In this document: one piece after another, positions 57,799-64,000 of the stretch | How positions within the stretch are numbered: position 1 is the stretch's first letter | Layout of the letters: each line of letters begins with the position of its first letter | Source: Oxyruncus cristatus | Lineage: Eukaryota; Chordata; Aves; Passeriformes; Cotingidae | Length of the DNA: 64,000 nt | Direction: 5' to 3' | Assembly (NCBI GenBank): GCA_013399855.1 | Contig: VXAY01000172.1 | Coordinates: forward strand, 1,577,828-1,641,827 | Translations under genes and position numbers: made by a program | The notes under the pieces: generated by a model | Seen by the model: the letters and a program-made list of their open reading frames with translations, nothing else | The model's database searches: none | Told to the model about the DNA's origin: nothing

Positions 57799-60549
57799 TT
57801 TATTTACCTTTAAATAGATGTATGTAAAAGCTCTGTGAAGTACAAGCTCACCATCTTGTTCAGCTTCAGTTGGTCAAACAGAATTTTTGGGCTTGTGAGA
57901 AAAGCGCGGTCAAGTATAGGGCTGCAAAATCTCCTTTCTCATTTCTTTCTTCTGGCTCTCAAACTTCATTTGTAGTCATGGTCCAGCTTTGTTCTAGTTT
58001 TGCAGCCTGTAGCAGAGCATGGGGTGGGTAAGAAGTCAAGAGAAAGCAGGATTTAGCACACTGAAATGTCAGAGATGTGTATCACAGAGCCTGTGACAAA
58101 ATTACACCCTCGGTTGGGCAACAGATTGTATACACATCCACATTCTAAGCACATGAACCCCCAGAATGTCACCACTGATGTCCTCGTTTGCTCTCCAAAG
58201 CCCAAATGCACTAAGTAACATAATACGATCTAAACCATGGAGGAGCCTAAAGCATTATCCTTATTGATAGTGCTGCACTTTCGGTTAAAATGTAACCTTA
58301 GCGAGATAGAAATTCTTTGCCAAGAGAAGACACATGACTGTTTACGACGCATAATATGCCAAGAGAACCACTTTGTGGGGAGGCACACAAACAGTTCCCA
58401 GTTACACCTAACCAATATAAGGATGTGCACCCTTATCACAAATGTCTTCCACCCATCTTACCATGCCAGGGGTAGGGAGAGCAGCTGAGCCGTCTGCAGA
58501 TGGTTGCACCAGCAGCACCCAGCCCGGCCAAGCCAGCCAGAGCGCTGGGTTGCGTGACTGCCCTAACATGAAATCAGCAAGTTTACAAGCCACAGTGTAA
58601 AAGCAGAAAATTGTACAAACTAAAGGATGTTGGGGTTATGCAAGATACGTGAAATCTAAACCAGTGAATTACAGCAATTCACACCAATGTGTTTACACCA
58701 TTGCTGCACAGAGGCATGTAGACCTAACTGTTTGAAAAGTTTGTTAATTAAAAATTGTTTGGTGGGACGATGAGAAAAGGTGGTGAATGATGGCAGCAGA
58801 GTGCATGTAGTGCACCTTCTGATAGCTGGGGCCAGCAAGAAAGCTTTTATTTGTCAAAGAGCTTATTCAGCACAGTTAAGCAATGCGTAAACACTACACC
58901 TACTGTATTTGTGAAGAGCATGTTTCAATGGGACCCCTGGTGTGTCAGCAGGCTTATTCACAGAACTTAATGAGTGTAAATTGGTATTTGCTAGTGTAAA
59001 ATACTTTCCCATATACAGAGAAAAAGAACTGATCTTTTAATTGATCTTTGAACTGCGTTACAATTGACAGTCCTGAGATGCCGGTGTGCAAAGTTAATTA
59101 AGTTGTCAAAGATATTTTAAGAAGCTGAGCCTGGTTTTGTTTGAAGGTCTTTGTCATTCACAAATTTGAGAGAGTCACTGCAAAGCCGTCACTGATGCTG
59201 GTGTAAACAGAATGAAAGAGAGGCAGTGTTATCTCTGTCAGGATTGTTCTTTGTTGTGGGTGAGGATCATCTTATTTTGGCTCTCACAGGACTTCTATGT
59301 GATGCCAGGACTAAAAGCCGACTTGAAGTCTATAAAACTTCAAAAATAAAACTGCTAGCCAATGGATGTGAGTGACAAAAATGGACACAGGAATTTTGTG
59401 CCATCTTCTAAATTTGATGTGAGTTTAGCAGGGGGGAAGGAGAAAGGGAACTAATGCAATTAAAACAAAACAAAATTATTAGAATTGCACTTGTACCTAG
59501 TTTTTTGTAGCTAAGGCCCGAAACATGCGTTCCTTAAACATTTCCAACCTCTTCCCTCTTCTGTCCTTCCATGTTTAAAAGAATGAAATTTGGTGGACTT
59601 TATTCAACACTACAAAGATTTTTCAGAATGTCTTCCAAAGCAGCCCTAATACTTCAAAACTGTATCAACTTTATTTCTAATCGTGTGTGAATGAGTGTGA
59701 CTACGGGGTTGTGCCTTGTGAGAACATCTTTCCTGTGTAATAATAGTTGTCAGTTTGTGGTTGGATACAGTTATCCTCAAAGAAGGGTCTCTTCTCTTTG
59801 ATGGGTACAGTAACTACTCTCTCTAGTTTTATTGTCCTGTCTATAAAAAGACAACTTTGGCTGAATCATTGTGGGGAAAAAAAAAAAAAAGGAATAGCAA
59901 CAGTAACGTGTCAATCCTGCAAATTCTTCTTATGCAGAACTCCTTCAAAATCACAGGAGCTCAGTGAAGAGTAGGTTTACAAGGTTTCTGACGAGATAGA
60001 ACTGGTAAATCAGTAATAATGAAAGTAAGGAAATTGCAGAGAAAGTAAAACACCAGAAAAATGTAAGGAATATTAAAACCCATTGTTTCGCAAGTCAGAG
60101 GTGTAAGTAGAGTAAAACGACAGGATTAAAATGAAAAACAAGTATTCTGAATAATTATTTTCCAGCTGTGCCACTAATGAGTGAAGATTTAATTTCCCAA
60201 ATTTCTCATCAAATGACCCACCTTTAGAATGGAAGTATTTTTGTGAGGGGGCTGATAGTTTCAATGACAAAAAAAGTGCTGTAAAGATGTAATTTTATGA
60301 ATGCTCGCTTGTAGAGAGGGGCTGAGATAATTCTTGCAGGAAAATGCAAAAATTACAGGGAATGTGTTTTGTTTTTCCAGTTAGCAAAGATCCACCTCAA
60401 CACGATAATGTGAGAGAGAAGGTCGTGGTGTTCTTTTTCACATACATTAACAGATCAACGCTGTTACATGTCTCAGTGAATACAACTTATGAAGGATGTT
60501 TGAAACACAATCTTTGGACAGCCTCACTTAGAAATGAATTTAACACCTT
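57799..60549. other. Unique AT-rich non-coding stretch
   Basis: An A run at 59877-59890 is the only repeat noted. A 70-codon frame at 60344-60556 follows a good acceptor (GTTTTGTTTTTCCAG at about 60366-60380) but its peptide is unrecognised. A small GC-rich patch lies at 58480-58560. Confidence 0.5.
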
Positions 60550-60840
60550 CAGATAATACAAGTCCCTTGAGCTCCAGGAGATCAATAAATTTGCGTGGGT
60601 GGAGGCTGCTGATGATGCACAGCAGGAGCTGTTTCCCAGCTGTATCACTGATTAGCAGGAATCTCACCTTGCCAAGCCTTTAAAGCCTTGCAGAAAATGC
60701 ACCAATTAAGTGTTCAAATCTTTCAGCCTTAAGCCACATGTCAAGGGAAAATAATTCACTGGCATAGGGCTTTGGGTCAAGCTTCTTAGCCCGGCAGTTG
60801 ATGTGATAATGTTTTAGCATTGTGCTGCTTGCCCACCCAG
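60550..60840. promoter_or_regulatory. Candidate conserved non-coding element
   Basis: Non-repetitive sequence without a coding frame, with CCCAGCTGTATCACTGATTA (E-box CAGCTG and GATTA), ACCAATTAAGTGTTC (homeodomain and NKX-like TTAAGTG) and CCACATGTCA (E-box CACATG). It looks like enhancer-type sequence by eye; conservation and activity are unknown. Confidence 0.25.
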
Positions 60841-63372
60841 GAGGAAGGAGAGGGAGACCTGGCTATTGTTTCTCTCTAAAGCAGTGCTCTGAAGAATATG
60901 AATGTAAGTGTGACTCATTAATAATCTCAATTTTAAAGAAAGATGATGGAGGAGGAGTGCTTAAAGTATTCTTGGCTCAGTGAGTATTCATTGAAAAAGC
61001 ATTGCTTTGCTCTGCCTCACAGCTCTGCCTGCAGTTCAGGGCTCTTGCTGCCACTACCCTCTAACTGCACCAAGTAAGCTGTCAGTTTTATAGGTAGATT
61101 TTAGAGAATGGGCAAGGAAATCACATTTACTTATGGAAAGTAGCAATTGATTTCTTAAGGGTTGGGAGAAAAGATATGTGTTCACTGAGGATAGCTGCAT
61201 GTCTAGCTGCAGACTATATTAAGACAGTCACTAAAAATCCATGAAATGCTGGAATTGCAGGGTAAGACTGACTACCTCTGCCTGAAGTATACTGTCTGTA
61301 GAATGAGGTTGCTAATCTTTGAGGAGAAAAACCCAGAAAAAGGGGGCTGAAAACTCATGCTCCAAGGCACAAGAAGGGGCCCCATTTTTCTGAACTGAAA
61401 ACTTTGTTGCTTTTTGCAGCGCAGAAAGGGCAAGCACCTGGCCACATATTCATTGCAGTGTTGCCATCCGAAGCCCCTCCTGCAAATCTCAGCATCTAGA
61501 CAGTCTTAGACCCGCCCTTCAATGAGGTGCCACAGCCTCAGCTCTGAGGAGCAAGAAGAAACTCAAAGGCTTCATTGAAAAGAGAAAGCTAGAAATACTG
61601 CAGGCACTCTACAACAGGAAGACGCTTGCTTCTGCATTGAGGTGAATATTGGATGCTCAAATATCATGAGCCACCTCTTGCCCATACCCCCACCCTGCTC
61701 TAGCAGCTCAGCATCCCCAAAGAGACACGGGTCAGGGTAAGAAGCTCACTGCAGCAGGACAGGGAGCTGAAGGTGCGAGATACCGAGTTTTAGACCTATA
61801 GTTGATAAAGCAACCTCTCCCAGAGCTCATATATGTCCCAGGAAAAAATTTCCTCATAAGTATGTAGCAGCTCTAAGCAGTGCCAAGTGTGAAATACATA
61901 TGTGCGAAGGGTTAAAAAGGGAGTGATGTAAATTAGGCACAGACACAGAATACAGAGATAAGATATTGTGAACAAACAGTGGATATGTGTTTGTTTCAAA
62001 CTGAGTTTCTCCACCTGCCTGTAGTTCTGTCATATATATGACAGAAATACTGGGTATGGTTTTGCTTTTACAAGGTTTCTGTATAAATGTTTATGTGCTG
62101 TGAATTAAATCATGCACTTAAAGAGGGAAGAGGATGAAATGGAAAACTTGCTAACCGTAATGATGGATGTATTGCTCATTACTCATACTAACGAACATCC
62201 AGTCCAGGCAGGAAGTTTCCATCCAGTAAATGCATCTCTCTGTAAATTTGCCAGGTAGAGGTAAAGAAAAATGTTGCTTTTGCCGTTTTGAATCACTTCT
62301 TGAAGGGTTCTCGACCCTTGCTGCAAAAAAGAATAAAGAAGAACCTACAATATTAAGAAGCATTGGACAACTGGCATAATCTGAGCTCAATGAACCAATG
62401 TGAGTAGTGTAAAATGGCCAGTTTTGCAGTCCTCTCTGTTATATATGTTATTTCAGTACTTTGGAAGATGAGCAAGAGCTGTATCTTCAGTCAACCCCTT
62501 TGTTTAAGCTAACATCAGCTCTACTAGACAGCTGCTTTAATACAATAATTTAGATCTTGTACTTTGTCTGTTGAAGTGAATATTTTCAACACATCATTTA
62601 GATTATTTTTTTTTCTGAAGCTGCTGTGAATTGACCCATAGGTATAAGTATTCCTTGGCTATATTTCTTCGAAGAAACCCGTAGTGATTGCCACCTCTGT
62701 ATTCATGTATGTTTATATGGTATCTTCACATCAAGAATTCACAGGAACAAATATATACTTTCTACTCATTCTTCCATAAGCCATCTTTTTGTTTTACACA
62801 TACAAGGGGGAGCCTGTTCTATGAGTAACTCTTAGGTGAGAAGGACTAGGTGGGATCAGGCCAGTTTTCACACATCATTAAACTCTTTTAATAAATTGAT
62901 AAAACTCCACCCTACGAAAAGTTGAATTCTTTGCCCAGACTTCTTCTACTGGAAGATTATGGAAGAACTAGAGCTCCCATTTGTCTGTTTTTCCACAGAC
63001 ATTTCCTGTTTTTCTACCTGAATTTTTTTCTAAGACCAATTTGCAGATTCCTTTTGATGTTTTTTTTCAGGATTTCTGGCTGTCTGGCAGTCTAAACAGA
63101 GTACTGCTCGCTTCTACCCATTTTCAGGCATTACTGCAAACTCCACACTAATCAGCTACACAGAACTGATGCTGTAAGTATTTTAACAATGATAAAAATA
63201 ATCATCATCCTGAAACTGCATTCATCTGAAGACCTCAAATGCTCAACTAGTACAGGACCTTGAAGCAGAATGCCTCAAAAGGGTTATCAGGGAGGGGTAT
63301 ATATAGCAATCACATCAGTGACTGTGTGACAGATACTCTTAGGAGATCTTCTGTGATGTTTCAAAATTTGGT
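60841..63372. other. Unique non-coding stretch with a perfect palindrome
   Basis: No gene is recognised. A perfect 22-bp inverted repeat (62025-62046) lies in it, listed separately. Short frames at 61796-62014 and 62151-62390 on the minus strand have no domains. Confidence 0.5.
62025..62046. repeat. Perfect 22-bp palindrome
   Basis: The sequence is its own reverse complement over 22 bases, with core CTGTCATATATATGACAG plus TT and AA outer bases. There is no spacer between the arms. It could act as a dyad binding site or be chance AT-rich symmetry. Confidence 0.9.
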
Positions 63373-63894
63373 TTGAGGAATATGCATAGTCATTCTTCAC
63401 TTTTACTCTTTCCTTCAAGACTTGAATTTAAGGGATCTAGTTTTCAAATCCCTGCAAATGTCTTTGAGTACAGACCATTGCCTGATGCTCTTGCATTTCT
63501 TTCCAGGCAGTTTTCAAAACCTGTCCTGTGCAGTTTGGCTCTGCTGCTCAGCTTGCTCTGGGCTGGCCGCTGGGCTGCCCCACACACTGAGCTGGGAGTG
63601 GAGTGTGAGTACCTACAGCACGTGGGGATCCACTGTACACCACTCTCGGGAGGGGGACCTTGCACCAAATTTCTATTACTACAGGGGAAGACCAGCATCT
63701 GTCTCACGGTCATGGTGTTACAGAGGAAGAATACCAACAGCCAGATTGAACAGGACATGGGGAGCTACAGGGAAACTTTGGTAAAAATTAAGGAGTTGGC
63801 TCGAAGAAATCTTGAAGATTTCTTGCAATCTTCAAGAAACATGAAGATTTGCAACTGGCAGGAGAGACCTTGGGGAAATAACAGCAGCCTCTAA
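63373..63894 (+). other. Longest non-repeat open frame (173 codons), product unknown
   Basis: Open for 173 codons from ATG to TAA without help from a simple repeat. Residues about 50-70 form a hydrophobic run (CSLALLLSLLWAGRW) followed by AAPHTE, which looks like a signal peptide or membrane segment if the true start were an exon border at TTTCTTTCCAG (about 63495-63505). A GTGAGT donor-like site lies at about 63605. Other frames on both strands are also open here for more than 100 codons, which argues for composition. I recognise no family and do not call a gene. Confidence 0.15.
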
Positions 63895-64000
63895 ATTATG
63901 TCTGATGAGCCATTTTATCAATGAGATGGTGTGTTTGGTTTGTTCTCTGACTCCATAGCAAAAGTTTTAAACAGATACAGAGCAAAGTATATGCTGGTCT
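63895..64000. other. Window end, AT-rich
   Basis: Nothing recognisable in the last hundred bases. Confidence 0.4.

Noticed and set aside
1..64000. CRISPR arrays, operons, phage or bacterial defence genes
   Set aside because: No spaced direct repeats, no long ORFs and no ribosome-binding pattern; the sequence is vertebrate nuclear DNA.
1..64000. tRNA, rRNA and snRNA genes
   Set aside because: I recognised no cloverleaf with A/B boxes and no rRNA or snRNA core in reading both strands; a covariance-model search was not possible.

Overview
The window looks like a piece of an AT-rich, gene-poor avian (sauropsid) nuclear genome. The evidence is a set of CR1 LINE 3' ends in the form typical of birds (1088-1185, 9285-9450, 9502-9705, 15275-15490) and a fragment resembling a bird LTR (34786-34892). 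Interspersed repeats are otherwise sparse. I saw no Alu, B1 or L1 sequence, no bacterial gene organisation and no operons. The species cannot be named from this sequence.

No protein-coding gene can be called with confidence. Nearly all open frames are short, overlap in several frames, and either sit in simple repeats or lack recognisable domains. The window is best read as intergenic or deep-intronic DNA. One clear CpG island lies at about 8640-8990. About 0.9 kb away, on the minus strand, a 133-nt open segment (7584-7716) is bounded by consensus splice sites; together they could be the 5' end of an unrecognised minus-strand transcript. A second place to look is 32232-32692 on the plus strand, where two open segments separated by a 234-nt GT-AG interval stay in one frame. 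Weaker exon-like segments are at 17880-18038 and 63373-63894.

Layout: 1-7.3 kb, featureless AT-rich DNA with one CR1 scrap and an A-rich array. 7.3-9.0 kb, the CpG-containing segment, a T/G-rich array and the CpG island. 9.3-9.7 kb, a CR1 cluster. 9.7-20.1 kb, mostly unique DNA with old repeats and a second A-rich array. 20.1 kb, a 10-N assembly gap inside a T run. 20.2-34.7 kb, unique DNA with a pyrimidine tract at 26.1 kb and possible conserved non-coding blocks. 34.8-35.2 kb, the LTR-like scrap and a GC-richer block. 35.9-64 kb, unique DNA with several microsatellites, a 3-unit 22-bp tandem repeat (52985-53054), a perfect 22-bp palindrome (62025-62046) and more candidate regulatory blocks.

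I found no exciting new system such as a CRISPR array, defence locus or gene cluster. The leads most worth testing are the CpG island with its nearby exon-like segment and the frame-consistent exon pair near 32.4 kb. All conservation statements are guesses from sequence texture, because no alignment could be run.
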